From contig NZ_CP118605.1 in NCBI RefSeq assembly GCF_029869925.1, forward strand, positions 992,001 to 1,056,000: a stretch of 64,000 nucleotides of DNA, read 5' to 3'. Position numbers and translations under genes: made by a program. This document shows, piece by piece, positions 8,129 to 17,329 of the stretch. Numbering within the stretch: the stretch's first letter is position 1; every line of letters starts with the position of its first letter. The DNA is from Microbulbifer bruguierae. Lineage in GTDB: Bacteria > Pseudomonadota > Gammaproteobacteria > Pseudomonadales > Cellvibrionaceae. The notes below the pieces were generated by a model. That model worked only from the letters and a program-made list of their open reading frames with translations, was not told the origin of the DNA and searched no databases.

Positions 8129-10894
8129 TCAGCGTGCTCCGAGGTTCTCTGGCGGGTTCATTTCTACCGCCCGCCCGGCACGGGCTCCATCGGCGCTGCG
8201 CGCGCGCAACGACAGTACCGACTGCGGCGCCACAGATTCAGACACAGGTAGCCACTGCTCGCCGTTGAAATATTCGAGATCCAGCCCCGAATACGGCAGT
8301 GCGGTTTGCAACCTCCCCCCCGTTACCACCGCACCCGGAACCGGGATCCGGTAACCTACACCCGCGCGATCCAGCTTCAGCAGCTCCTTGTTACCAAGGG
8401 CCGCAGCGAATTCCCGCCAGTCCTGCGCCAGCGCCTGCCGGTCTACAAACCCGGTTTCCGCGGAGAACGTTTGCCCGGCCTGCAATGGCAACTCCCAGGA
8501 AGCCTGGTGCCAGGCCCGCTCCGCCAGTGCCAGCAGGCGCGGGAAAATCTGGTACTCCACCGCGGCATCGGTGCGCACCACCTCGCTCCATAACTGTCCC
8601 TGGATACCGCGGACACTGTCAGCAAAACTCTCTTCCGGGGAAGTCGCCGACCAGTTCAGGCCATCGCGGTCGGCATACAATTCCGCCTGTTGGGCTGTAT
8701 TCAGGGGGGCATAGCTGAATGTCTTGCGGGTGTCCGTGTAGCGGGAAGCCCAGTAGTAGCCGCGCTCTTCCGGATCGACCTCCTGAGGCATATCGAAGTA
8801 GAGATAATCCGAGTGGGACTGCACCAGCTCAAAACCCGCATCGGCAAAATGCACACTTTCATCGCCACCACCCCAGAACAGCGGTGCCCAGGAGTTTACA
8901 TAGTTGTGATCGGTTGCCAGTTCTTCACCGGCGTTCACAATCTTTTTCACTCCATCATTCCAGGCCGCCATGGTGGAAATACCCGCGTCCGCCACCAGTT
9001 TACTGACCTGCCTGGCGTAGCGCTCACCGAGCTCGTCCAGGGACGCCACTTCGCCACTGGCGATGAGCCGCTGACATTGGGGGGAATTTGTCCACGGCTT
9101 GTTACGCACCTCGGCGGTAACATCGCCCTTCTCCGGGTTCTTGCCTGGCCCCACCTCGAATGCGTCGGATGCGAGGATATTTACCGCTTCGTCACCGCCG
9201 AAATGCCAGGTTTTCAGCGGATGGCCGGCAGTATCATGCATCGCCTTCACTTCACGGATCACTTTTCCCACAAACCGGTAAGTGGAATCGACGCAGGGAT
9301 TGATATAGCTGTCGCTGTAAAACTGAACCGACAGGTAGCGAGTATCGTCCTCGGGGTCGATCAGGCGATACTCCGCCGCCGCCGCCGAATCCGTGTCTCG
9401 CAGCTTGCGATAGCGCGCTTCCATGGAGGCTACTGCGGCGCGAGCGTGGGCGGGCATATCGAATTCCGGTACCACCTCGATATGGCGATCAGCGGCAAAA
9501 CGCAGGATTTCCAGGTAGTCGTCGACACTGAAGAAACCACTACCGTAGTTATCGCTATTCGGACCAGAACCCAGCTGCGGCAACAGGCAGCGGTTTTCTT
9601 CCAGGTCAAAACAGCGTTTGCCGCCGACTTCCGTCAGCTCTGGCAGACCGGGAATCTCCAGGCGCCAACCCTCGTCATCGGACAGATGGAAATGGAAACG
9701 GTTGAGTTTATAGGCCGCCATCTGGTCGAGCAGCTTCAGTACCACTTCCTTACTGTGGAAATTGCGGCCCACATCAAGAAACAGACCGCGATGGGGGAAA
9801 CGGGGTGCATCATCGACACGAAGCTGGGGTGCGCTCGTAGTTTTCAGATCCACCAACGCCAGAAACGACTGCGCACCGTAGAAAGCGCCACTTTCATCAG
9901 CCGCCACTACCGTCGCCCCGGTGTCGCTCACATCAAGTGAGTAGGCGCCCGCTGGCTGCCCCTGAAACTCGCGTTTATCCACCTGAATACGGATCGGGTA
10001 GGCCTTCGCGGCGTCCGCAGGTACCAGTTGCAGTGTCTGTAGGCGCTGCTGCAATGCCAGCAGACTGCCCTCTCCAAGACCTTCAGCGCGAAAGTCCACG
10101 CCGGCAGCAAGCACTACGGGTGCGCCCTCTTTTTCAGATACTGAGCGCGGCTGGGGAATGATTCGGCTGTGCCATCTGCTCTCGGCGACAGGGGCCGCAT
10201 CCGCAGCAAAACGCTGGTAGCGGCTGGCAGCAGTGGCAAGCTCGTTGGCATCGCCACTGGTGCGCTTCCAGTTATCCGGATGATTCCGGTTGATCGGCAG
10301 CACCATGTCACTGAGATCGTCGGTATCGGTGGATTGAATCACGCTGGCATTACCGTTGCCGTCAACCACAAACAGGCGCGGCTGAAAATCAGACTCGAAC
10401 TGTATCCAGCTCTCCCCCAGTAGCTCGAGTTCCAGAGTTTCGCCACTGGCAATACCGGTGAACTCTGCGGTAGGCGTCAGGCGGTGCAGGTCGCCATTCA
10501 CGCGCTCCAGGCTAAACGCGCTGGAATTGAGTACATCGAACACCCGGCGCACACTGTGGAAATACAGCGTCCAGTCCTGCTCACTTGCGTCAATAGCGGG
10601 ACCGTCGTTGGTCAGGTTGATTTGGAAGGTAAAGCAGCTGGCACCGCTGACTCCCAGCGTCTTGCAGCGCGCACGCAGCTCTCCATCGACCCCCTGAAAA
10701 TTGGTGACCAATTCCTGCGTGACGGTGAAATGGGCCGCGATGCGGGCTGCCGCATCATTTTTACTCGCGAGGACAGTATCAGGTGTCGACGAAGCGCGGG
10801 TTTCAGACTCCGCTCCAGCGGGTTTGGGGGAGTCGGTACAGGAGGCCACAAGGGCTGAAAGCGCCAGGCCGGCAAAGAGGGAAAGCCGTTTCAT
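8129..10894 (-). CDS. GH20 beta-N-acetylhexosaminidase (chitobiase) lipoprotein
   Basis: The 921-residue protein has a lipoprotein signal peptide (lipobox LVASC, Cys at 19), an N-terminal chitobiase carbohydrate-binding-like domain (about 50-190), a GH20b domain (about 240-380), the GH20 catalytic barrel with RGLFLDVGRNFHS and the acid/base pair in WHFGGDEAVN, and a C-terminal Ig-like CHB_HEX_C domain. Such enzymes split chitobiose and chitooligosaccharides into GlcNAc, in keeping with a chitin-using marine bacterium. I chose the ATG at 10894 because it begins the signal peptide; the frame extends 10 codons further up. It stands alone, with no chitin transporter beside it. Confidence 0.95.
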   Translation of the reverse strand: MKRLSLFAGLALSALVASCTDSPKPAGAESETRASSTPDTVLASKNDAAARIAAHFTVTQELVTNFQGVDGELRARCKTLGVSGASCFTFQINLTNDGPAIDASEQDWTLYFHSVRRVFDVLNSSAFSLERVNGDLHRLTPTAEFTGIASGETLELELLGESWIQFESDFQPRLFVVDGNGNASVIQSTDTDDLSDMVLPINRNHPDNWKRTSGDANELATAASRYQRFAADAAPVAESRWHSRIIPQPRSVSEKEGAPVVLAAGVDFRAEGLGEGSLLALQQRLQTLQLVPADAAKAYPIRIQVDKREFQGQPAGAYSLDVSDTGATVVAADESGAFYGAQSFLALVDLKTTSAPQLRVDDAPRFPHRGLFLDVGRNFHSKEVVLKLLDQMAAYKLNRFHFHLSDDEGWRLEIPGLPELTEVGGKRCFDLEENRCLLPQLGSGPNSDNYGSGFFSVDDYLEILRFAADRHIEVVPEFDMPAHARAAVASMEARYRKLRDTDSAAAAEYRLIDPEDDTRYLSVQFYSDSYINPCVDSTYRFVGKVIREVKAMHDTAGHPLKTWHFGGDEAVNILASDAFEVGPGKNPEKGDVTAEVRNKPWTNSPQCQRLIASGEVASLDELGERYARQVSKLVADAGISTMAAWNDGVKKIVNAGEELATDHNYVNSWAPLFWGGGDESVHFADAGFELVQSHSDYLYFDMPQEVDPEERGYYWASRYTDTRKTFSYAPLNTAQQAELYADRDGLNWSATSPEESFADSVRGIQGQLWSEVVRTDAAVEYQIFPRLLALAERAWHQASWELPLQAGQTFSAETGFVDRQALAQDWREFAAALGNKELLKLDRAGVGYRIPVPGAVVTGGRLQTALPYSGLDLEYFNGEQWLPVSESVAPQSVLSLRARSADGARAGRAVEMNPPENLGAR

Positions 10895-11432
10895 GGGTCT
10901 GCTCTTTTCTAAAGGATGCGTCACTGCATGCCTGTTGGATTTTTATGTAGTCAGACCGGTATCGTACTACCGGAGGTCAACACCTTAACCTAAAAGACAG
11001 CGCTGTCAACAAGTTCTGATTGTGCCCTCTTAACTGAAAAACCTTCGAATCCCCGAGGTGCTTACCCCTCCGACCAAGCAGGACCGAAAGTCCGCCAATA
11101 GTCATATAAGCACCAACCGCTAACGCTCTTATCCATCCACACCCCAAACAACTAGACCAAGTTTTTATATCAGCGCCGATTAGCAATGCATTTCGGGATT
11201 AAAAAACATTGGCGGACGCCTGCCTGCAGGCCTCGGCAACTGGGCAAAACTTCATATATCGAGCAATGACGGGACTCGCGACAAATTGACCAGCGAAGGT
11301 CTCAAATTCACACGCGGAATTGGAAAAATGCGGAAGTTTGTGAGATACAACGGTTTACAAAGGGTGAGCCATAATAAATTCAGTGGTTGTTCAGCAACTG
11401 ACTGAACCAGACAAAACGCCCGGGGTGGACTC
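10895..11432. other. 538-base gap, no convincing gene
   Basis: It lies between the divergent starts of the GH20 gene and the 170-residue hypothetical gene, so both promoters should be here. A 69-codon minus-strand open frame (10977-11186) lacks a good ribosome-binding site and resembles no family I know. The part at 11040-11220 differs in base composition from its flanks and may be an old insertion remnant, but no terminal repeats are visible. Confidence 0.4.
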
Positions 11433-11945
11433 ATGGAAACTCGCAGTATTCGGTTTCGTTCCAGCAAATACAGCATCAGGCACCTGGCGGCCAGAATGCC
11501 GCTCGCGCTTGGCGCCCTGCTGCTCACCTTTTCTGCCCCCCTCCTCGCGGAGGAAATCTTCATCCCGGACTCCACCAGCGCGCTGAATCTCCAGGCAGAC
11601 AACGCATTCTTTATCGACAGCGCCTTCGGCATGGACAACCAGGCCCTGTACGAGTCCGCCGAATACCTGCGCAACAACTCTATGGGCATGGTGCATCGGC
11701 GTCTGAACCACCAGTGGCTGGAACAGTACACCCACCCGGAACAGTCGGAAAATGTAACCGGCAGTCGCGCGGTGAATGAAATCCTGAAAATGGGCTTTAA
11801 AACCTATATGGCTCAACACAAGCGCGCCAAGCAGCATCCGCTACTGCGCTACACCAAGACTCAGGGGAGCCTGAACGACGCGCTGGATTACGATTTCCGA
11901 CTTTCAGACGACAAGTTCAACTTCTCTTTCGAATACGAATTCTGA
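11433..11945 (+). CDS. Exported hypothetical protein, 170 aa
   Basis: I do not recognise a family. The N-terminus is basic (RFRSSKYSIRH) and is followed by a hydrophobic segment (about residues 22-38) ending in PLLAEE, a probable Sec signal peptide with cleavage near Ala39. The mature part is about 130 residues with no Cys, mixed charge and an aromatic C-terminus ending in FSFEYEF. The alternating pattern ending in Phe resembles the last strand of outer-membrane proteins but is too short for a barrel. The ATG is preceded by GGGGTGG. It is monocistronic between the GH20 gene and the RDD gene. Confidence 0.7.
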   Translation: METRSIRFRSSKYSIRHLAARMPLALGALLLTFSAPLLAEEIFIPDSTSALNLQADNAFFIDSAFGMDNQALYESAEYLRNNSMGMVHRRLNHQWLEQYTHPEQSENVTGSRAVNEILKMGFKTYMAQHKRAKQHPLLRYTKTQGSLNDALDYDFRLSDDKFNFSFEYEF

Positions 11946-12041
11946 TCCTGCCGGGGGTGGATGCAGCCGCACTCAAGCCCCTCACCGCCAGCGGGCGACA
12001 TTTGCTAGAATCTCCGCCAGTTTTTACCGGCGGAGATCACC

Positions 12042-12548
12042 GTGCCCCATTCAGTCAATGTACCCACCCAGTTCAATCAATTGCCCCATGCCGGCGTTAT
12101 CCCGCGGCTGATTTCCCTGATCTATGACGCCCTGATCGTGGCCGGACTGTGGATGGTGTACGGCTTTTTCGCCATGCTGGTAGCCTCCACTTTCGGCGGC
12201 CTCAACTGCCAACCGGATCAGCTCGATTACAACCCCTGTGTAAGCGGCCCCCTCTACCAGCTGGGTCTTGCACTGGTCACCGTCAGCTACTTCATCTGGT
12301 CATGGCGCGTCGCCGGACAAACTATCGGCATGCGCGCCTGGCGCCTAATGGTGGCAAACAGCAACGGTATGCAATTGAGCTGGTACCAGTGCGTGATCCG
12401 CGCGCTGGTAGGACCGGTGTCCGTCGCCTGCTTCGGGCTCGGATATTTGTGGGGCTACTTCCGCGCCGACCGCGCCAGCTGGCACGATCTGGCATCAGAC
12501 TCGGAAGTACGGCAGTTACCCAAGAAGAAAAAAGAGAAGAAACTCTGA
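12042..12548 (+). CDS. RDD-family membrane protein
   Basis: The 168-residue protein has the RDD-family layout: an N-terminal GVIPRLISLIYDALIVAG segment with the conserved Arg and Asp in the first membrane helix (about 18-45), a second helix at about 70-90, the GQTIGMRAWRLMV motif (about 96-108), a third helix, and a DRASWHDLASDSEV end followed by a very basic KKKKEKKL tail. Function of the family is unknown; transport roles have been suggested. The start is a GTG with CGGAGAT upstream. It is convergent with lptG. Confidence 0.9.
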   Translation: MPHSVNVPTQFNQLPHAGVIPRLISLIYDALIVAGLWMVYGFFAMLVASTFGGLNCQPDQLDYNPCVSGPLYQLGLALVTVSYFIWSWRVAGQTIGMRAWRLMVANSNGMQLSWYQCVIRALVGPVSVACFGLGYLWGYFRADRASWHDLASDSEVRQLPKKKKEKKL

Positions 12549-12562
12549 TAGAGAATGGCGGA

Positions 12563-12587
12563 AAACGGGCGCTCACCGCGCCCGTTT
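12563..12587. terminator. Hairpin shared by RDD gene and lptG
   Basis: A perfect 9-bp stem (AAACGGGCG / CGCCCGTTT) with a 7-base loop sits between the convergent genes and overlaps the lptG stop codon. A short A-run on the left and T-run on the right make it plausible as a bidirectional rho-independent terminator. Confidence 0.65.
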
Positions 12588-13634
12588 GAGCAACAGCCAG
12601 CCAATCAGAAAGCTGGCGAGAATCGGCACCAGTACCGCGATAAATGGCGGGAACCCAAATACGACCGATGACGGCCCGAGCATGTCTTGCAGGGTCTGGA
12701 ACACGATCCCCACAATGACCCCGGTGAACACCCTCAACCCGGTTGTCACCTCCCGCAGGGGACCGAAAATAAACGAGATAGCCATCAATACCAGCCCGGC
12801 AATGGTCAGCGGCTGCAGCACCTTTTTCCAGAAAGCCAGCCAGTAGCGGGCGGATTCCTCACCCTTGCGGTCGAGGAAGTTACCGTAGGACCACAGATTG
12901 CGGGGTGACAGATCTGACGGCATCGGCACTACCAGCGAAAACAGGTCCGGCGACATATCCGAATTCCAGTAAGACTGAGCCTCCTGACCACTGCTCGCAC
13001 GCTCTGGCGTCAGACTGGTCTGGCGGCTGTTCTGCAGTTCCCAGCGCTGATCCACAAAGTGAGCGCGCTCGGAAAATACCACCTGCTGCAACTGGCGATC
13101 ATCATCAAAGCGATAACGGGTAATTCCGAACAGGGTACCCCCTGGCAAAGCCGCGTTGAAATGGACAAATTCACCATTTTCGTGCAGCCACAGCCCCTGC
13201 TCCAGCCCGGAATTTTCCAGCTCTCCCTGGGCGATGGCACGACGGCTCTCGGCGGTCTGATTGGTTACCGGGATCACCAGCTCGGCGAGCAGCAAGCCCA
13301 GCAAGATCAGAATCATTACCGGCTTCATTACCGCCCAGGCGATACGCGCAATAGACACGCCCGAAGCCCGCATCACCGTCAGTTCGCTGGTGCCCGCCAG
13401 GGTACCGAGACCAACCATGCAGCCCACCAGAGCCGCGAAACCCAGCTGACTGTAAACCCGCTCCGGCAAGGTCCAAAGCACATACTCCAACAGGTTTACA
13501 AACTGGTAATCGCCACCCAGTTCACCCAGCTCATCAACAATCGCGGATATGATTTCCAGACCGAGAATCACCAGCAATACCGCGAGAATCGACATCATCA
13601 CGGTACGCGCGATATAGCGATCAAGCCGTGACAT
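12573..13634 (-). CDS. lptG: LPS export ABC transporter permease LptG
   Basis: LptG is one of the two permeases of the LptB2FG complex that extracts LPS from the inner membrane. The 353-residue product has an N-terminal helix (MSRLDRYIARTVMMSILAVLL), further membrane helices at about 62-85 and 100-120, a periplasmic beta-jellyroll (about 135-265) and C-terminal helices (about 275-350), the YjgP/YjgQ family pattern. I chose the ATG at 13634, which overlaps the lptF stop by 14 bases; an upstream in-frame start would run into lptF. Which permease is G and which is F rests on gene order (F first) and length. Confidence 0.93.
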   Translation of the reverse strand: MSRLDRYIARTVMMSILAVLLVILGLEIISAIVDELGELGGDYQFVNLLEYVLWTLPERVYSQLGFAALVGCMVGLGTLAGTSELTVMRASGVSIARIAWAVMKPVMILILLGLLLAELVIPVTNQTAESRRAIAQGELENSGLEQGLWLHENGEFVHFNAALPGGTLFGITRYRFDDDRQLQQVVFSERAHFVDQRWELQNSRQTSLTPERASSGQEAQSYWNSDMSPDLFSLVVPMPSDLSPRNLWSYGNFLDRKGEESARYWLAFWKKVLQPLTIAGLVLMAISFIFGPLREVTTGLRVFTGVIVGIVFQTLQDMLGPSSVVFGFPPFIAVLVPILASFLIGWLLLKRAR

Positions 13635-14775
13635 CGGCACCTCCGACAGCATTTCCCTTATCGCCCGTGTCGCCACCAGTCGAGCGTCGACGGGGCCTGC
13701 GGTTGCGCCCACCCAGCAACAGCAGGCCGAGAATCAGAAATGGCGGGTGTACCAGCCAGATAACCCAGGCCTGCTCGATCTTGCCGTCTTCAATAGCGCC
13801 GCGCACGCTCTGCAAGGCAACCAGATAGACGATATACAGCAATATGGCGGGAATCATTTTTGCATAGCGCCCCTGCCTGGGGTTGGTGCGACTCAGCGGC
13901 ACCGCCAGAATGGCCATCACGATCACCAGTACCGGCAGGCTTAAACGCCAGTGCAAATTGACCCGCTCGCGGGGGTCTTCGCTTTTCCACAAGGCGGCAG
14001 TGGACATGGACTGGAGCTTCTCACTGGCCTTGCTCCGCAGTCGCGGGATATCCAGCAGTACCTCGTAACTGGAAAATGCCATCTGTCGGTAATCGCTCTG
14101 CCCCGGCACACCTTCGTACCGGTAACCATCCCGCAGCACCAGATAGCGCAACCCGGTTTCCGGGTCTATCTGCTGCACGCCCTCCCGGGCCACGGTGACA
14201 ATCTGGTGTTCGGTTTCCGTCTCTCCGCGGGAGGACCCCAATTCAGCCAGAAAGACATCGTGCATGGTCGACCTGTCGTCGCTCAGCCCGTTTGCGTAAT
14301 ACACCGCCCGATCGCCCTCGGTGGCGACAAACTTCTTCGGCACCAGATGATCGAACTCGTTGCGGGACTTGTCTGCAGTCAGCAAATGGGAAGTGCGCTC
14401 GATACCTGTTGGCGTCAGGTACAGGCTCATGGCCGCCACTACCAGTGCCACCAGTACCGCCGGCACCAGGGTATAGCGCAACAACTGGCGCTCGCTAAAG
14501 CCACAGGCGTGCAGCACCGTCATTTCGCTTTCTATATAAAGGCGCCCGTAAGCCAGCAGAATGCCCACAAAAAAACCCAGCGGGATGACCAGCTCCAGAA
14601 ATCCGGGCAGACGATAGCCCATCAATGAAAACAGGATCCCGGCAGAGAGATTGCCTGCCGCCGCATCGGCCAGATACTTCACAAAACGGCCACTCATGAC
14701 CATCAGCAACAATACAGAACTGACCGCCAGGGTTGCACCGAGCAGTTCGCGACAGAGGTAGCGGAAAATAATCAC
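13621..14775 (-). CDS. lptF: LPS export ABC transporter permease LptF
   Basis: Partner permease of LptG (384 residues). It starts with IIFRYLCRELLGATLAVSSVLLLMVMSGRFVKYL, the usual LptF opening, has the YGRLYIESEMTVLHACGFSERQL coupling-helix region (about 76-98), a periplasmic domain (about 130-265) and three C-terminal membrane helices, then a basic Arg/Gly-rich tail. The start is a GTG at 14775 with GGGAAG upstream. It is the first gene of the lptFG pair and is divergent from pepA, the standard gammaproteobacterial arrangement. Confidence 0.94.
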   Translation of the reverse strand: MIIFRYLCRELLGATLAVSSVLLLMVMSGRFVKYLADAAAGNLSAGILFSLMGYRLPGFLELVIPLGFFVGILLAYGRLYIESEMTVLHACGFSERQLLRYTLVPAVLVALVVAAMSLYLTPTGIERTSHLLTADKSRNEFDHLVPKKFVATEGDRAVYYANGLSDDRSTMHDVFLAELGSSRGETETEHQIVTVAREGVQQIDPETGLRYLVLRDGYRYEGVPGQSDYRQMAFSSYEVLLDIPRLRSKASEKLQSMSTAALWKSEDPRERVNLHWRLSLPVLVIVMAILAVPLSRTNPRQGRYAKMIPAILLYIVYLVALQSVRGAIEDGKIEQAWVIWLVHPPFLILGLLLLGGRNRRPRRRSTGGDTGDKGNAVGGADVTA

Positions 14776-15144
14776 TGAACGACCAGCTTCCCTGATTGCA
14801 CTACGTAGAAATGACGAACGGAAATGGAAATTCCATCGCTTTGATATTCGCCGATGTCAGGATAGGACAGCCGGATCAAGCAATCCTATCCTTCTCGGGT
14901 TAAACTTGTGCGGCGCATTATCACCAAAAAGCCCGGCGATGTCTCGACTGGTCTCGAACCGGCCGGCCCGATGCGAAAAACAAGATTCGGGCCGCGACCG
15001 GTTGCCGAGAAGGAAATCCGCTGCGACATTGACAGTCTGGTCCACGAGCCTTTGAATCACCCACAGCGGGCATAGGTATTTCCGGAAATCGATACGCCAC
15101 CACCCGAGCTTTCATTGCAAAGAGAAATTCAAGGAACACCATTC
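14776..15144. other. 369-base lptF/pepA divergent intergenic region
   Basis: It separates the divergent starts of lptF and pepA and must carry promoters for both. One pepA promoter candidate is listed separately. Short open frames on the minus strand here have no ribosome-binding sites. In several gammaproteobacteria this region is long and regulated, but no operator could be recognised. Confidence 0.5.
15029..15057 (+). promoter_or_regulatory. Candidate sigma-70 promoter for pepA
   Basis: A consensus -35 box TTGACA (15029-15034) is followed after exactly 17 bases by TTGAAT (15052-15057), which matches the -10 consensus at four of six positions. It would give a leader of about 80 bases before the pepA ATG. 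Confidence 0.45.
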
Positions 15145-16614
15145 ATGCAGTTTACCGCCAAGGTTACCGAAATCAGCAAACAGCGCACCGCCTGCGCCAT
15201 CGTTGCCGTCGATAGCAAGAACCAGCTCACCGACAGTGGCAACGCCCTCGACAAGGCCAACGGCGGCTGCCTGACCAAACTGCTAAAGCGCGGCGATCTA
15301 GAGTCCGTTGCCGGCAGCACACTACTGGTCCCCATGCTGGATGGTGGCGTTGAACGCGTACTACTGGTGCGCAGCGGCAAAGCGCCGATCAAGCAGGCCG
15401 ACTTCCGCAAGCTGGCCACCACCAGCGCCAAGGCGGTGAAATCCTTCAAAGAGGCTACCAGCTACCTCACCGAAGTTACCGTCAGCGACGCCTCCCCCGA
15501 GTGGCAAGCCCAGCAACTGGCTCTGGCCGCAGGTCTCGCCACGTACAAATTCACCCGCTGCCACAGCGACGCCAAACCCAACCCGCTGGCAAAATTCACC
15601 ATTCACGCCGGCGACAAGAAGCTCCTGAAAGCGGTACAGAGCGGCACAGATCTCGGCAGTTCTCAGGCTATGGGCAGCAACATCGCGCGTGAACTGGGCA
15701 ACCTGCCCGGCAATATCTGCACCCCCAGCTACCTCGCCAACGAGGCAAAGGCGCTGGCCAAAACGCATCCGAAACTCACCACCACAGTGCTCGACAACAA
15801 AAAAATGGAGGCGCTCGGCATGGGCGCCTTCATGAGTGTGGCCAAAGGCAGTGATGAGCCGGCGGCGATGATCGCAATGAACTACAAAGGCGGTAAAACC
15901 GGCCAAAAGCCCATCGTGCTCGTTGGCAAGGGCATCACCTTTGATACCGGCGGCATCAGCCTCAAGCCCGGCATTGCGATGGACGAAATGAAGTTCGATA
16001 TGTGCGGCGCTGCCAGCGTCTTCGGCGTGATGAATGCACTGGTGGAAATGAATGCACCAGTCAACGTCGTCGGTGTCGTTGCTGCCGCTGAAAATATGCC
16101 CAGCGGTCGCGCCAGCAAGCCCGGCGATATCGTCACCTCCATGTCCGGCAAGACCATCGAGATCCTCAATACTGATGCCGAGGGCCGCCTGGTGCTCTGC
16201 GACGCCCTCACCTGGGCAGGCAAGTTCAAACCCAGCGTTGTGATCGACATCGCCACCCTCACCGGCGCCTGTGTCATTGCCCTGGGCAACCACGCTACCG
16301 GCCTCTACGCCAACCAGGACAAGCTGGCGGAAGACCTGCTGGCCGCCGGCGAAAACACCGGCGACCGCGCCTGGCGCATGCCCCTGTGGGACGAGTACCA
16401 GCCCATGCTGAACTCCAACTTCGCCGACATGCAGAACATCGGCGGCCGCGAAGCGGGCTCCGTGACCGCAGCCTGCTTCCTCGCGCGCTTTGCGGAGGAA
16501 TACAATTGGGCGCACCTGGATATCGCCGGCAGCGCATGGACTTCCGGTGCAGCCAAAGGCGCCACCGGCCGTCCGGTACCTCTGCTGCTGCAATACATCC
16601 TGAACAGTAAGTAA
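15145..16614 (+). CDS. pepA: Leucyl aminopeptidase PepA (M17)
   Basis: This cytosolic dinuclear-zinc aminopeptidase removes N-terminal residues from peptides; in other gammaproteobacteria PepA also binds DNA (Xer recombination, carAB control). The 489-residue product has the M17 core: VLVGKGITFDTGGISLKP and MKFDMCGAASVFG with metal-binding Lys and Asp residues (about 255-285), and the signature NTDAEGRLVL (about 344-353). I chose the ATG at 15145 with AAGGA ahead of it; a TTG 30 bases upstream is in frame. It starts the pepA-holC-unknown-valS series. Confidence 0.96.
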   Translation: MQFTAKVTEISKQRTACAIVAVDSKNQLTDSGNALDKANGGCLTKLLKRGDLESVAGSTLLVPMLDGGVERVLLVRSGKAPIKQADFRKLATTSAKAVKSFKEATSYLTEVTVSDASPEWQAQQLALAAGLATYKFTRCHSDAKPNPLAKFTIHAGDKKLLKAVQSGTDLGSSQAMGSNIARELGNLPGNICTPSYLANEAKALAKTHPKLTTTVLDNKKMEALGMGAFMSVAKGSDEPAAMIAMNYKGGKTGQKPIVLVGKGITFDTGGISLKPGIAMDEMKFDMCGAASVFGVMNALVEMNAPVNVVGVVAAAENMPSGRASKPGDIVTSMSGKTIEILNTDAEGRLVLCDALTWAGKFKPSVVIDIATLTGACVIALGNHATGLYANQDKLAEDLLAAGENTGDRAWRMPLWDEYQPMLNSNFADMQNIGGREAGSVTAACFLARFAEEYNWAHLDIAGSAWTSGAAKGATGRPVPLLLQYILNSK

Positions 16615-16658
16615 ACAATCCAATAAGGTTGTTAAGAAACTAAAACCCTCGATGCGAA

Positions 16659-16769
16659 GGTGCTGCCGCCGGAAACGGTTCGCAGGACCTTCCGCGAGAG
16701 GACCTCGTGGAAGAGCGCCCATGGATGGGTTAACGGCTGTGTCCTGCGAACCGTTGCCGGCGCCGCACC
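16659..16769. repeat. Long imperfect inverted repeat (REP/hairpin-like element)
   Basis: A 30-base left arm (16659-16688) and a 29-base right arm (16741-16769) are nearly perfect reverse complements, centred on GAAACGGTTCGCAGGAC / GTCCTGCGAACCGTTGC. Inside is a nested hairpin (CTTCCGCGAG / CTCGTGGAAG) and GCGCCCATGGATGGG, which I associate with extragenic palindromic repeats of marine gammaproteobacteria. It lies in the 245-base gap between pepA and holC and would form a very stable RNA hairpin that could protect or attenuate the transcript. Confidence 0.7.
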
Positions 16770-16859
16770 ATGTTCTGTGCGCTGAGCTGGTTGAGTGGAG
16801 GCACCGTTATCAGGTAAAGCCGCTACCTTCTCGAAAAGCCCTTAACTCCGAATAATTTA

Positions 16860-17285
16860 ATGACCCGAATAGATTTCTACGTCTTGGCCTCAGAGAATCC
16901 AGACGAAATTCCGATCTTCGCCTGCCGCCTTGCGGAAAAAGCCTTTCGCAACGGACTGCACGTACTGATCGCCGTAGACAATACCGAACAGGCTCAACAG
17001 CTGGACGACTTGCTGTGGACCTACCGGGAAGACAGCTTCCTGCCCCACGCGCCCCAGAATGCGGATCAACAGGCCGCCATCGAAATCAACAGCGGCGAAG
17101 ACCCCGGCATGCACCATGGCCTGCTGATCAATCTGTGTAACGACATCCCCGCCTGGTTCAGCCGCTTTGATCGGCTCGCGGAAATCGTCTGTCAGCACCC
17201 CGATTCCCTTGCCCGCTCCAGAACGCGATACAGTCACTTTCGCGATCGGGGATATCCGTTACAATCACATAAAATTTCCAGTTGA
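16860..17285 (+). CDS. holC: DNA polymerase III subunit chi
   Basis: HolC links the clamp loader to single-strand-binding protein. The 141-residue product shows the family pattern: TRIDFYVLAS at the N-terminus, CRLAEKAFRNGLHVLIAVDN (about 20-41), LDDLLWTYREDSFLPHA (about 48-64) and GLLINLCNDIPAWFSRFDRLAEIV (about 87-110). Its place between pepA and valS is the conserved position of holC. Confidence 0.94.
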   Translation: MTRIDFYVLASENPDEIPIFACRLAEKAFRNGLHVLIAVDNTEQAQQLDDLLWTYREDSFLPHAPQNADQQAAIEINSGEDPGMHHGLLINLCNDIPAWFSRFDRLAEIVCQHPDSLARSRTRYSHFRDRGYPLQSHKISS

Positions 17286-17329
17286 ATGTGGCTGCCAGCC
17301 ACTGATAAATGCCAGCAAAGGCACTTGCC

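Noticed and set aside
8690..9940. 416-codon plus-strand frame
   Set aside because: Antisense shadow of the GH20 gene, which has a signal peptide and catalytic motifs.
10977..11186. 69-codon minus-strand frame
   Set aside because: No ribosome-binding site and no recognised motif, although its composition hints at a remnant.
15361..16722. 453-codon minus-strand frame
   Set aside because: Antisense shadow of pepA.
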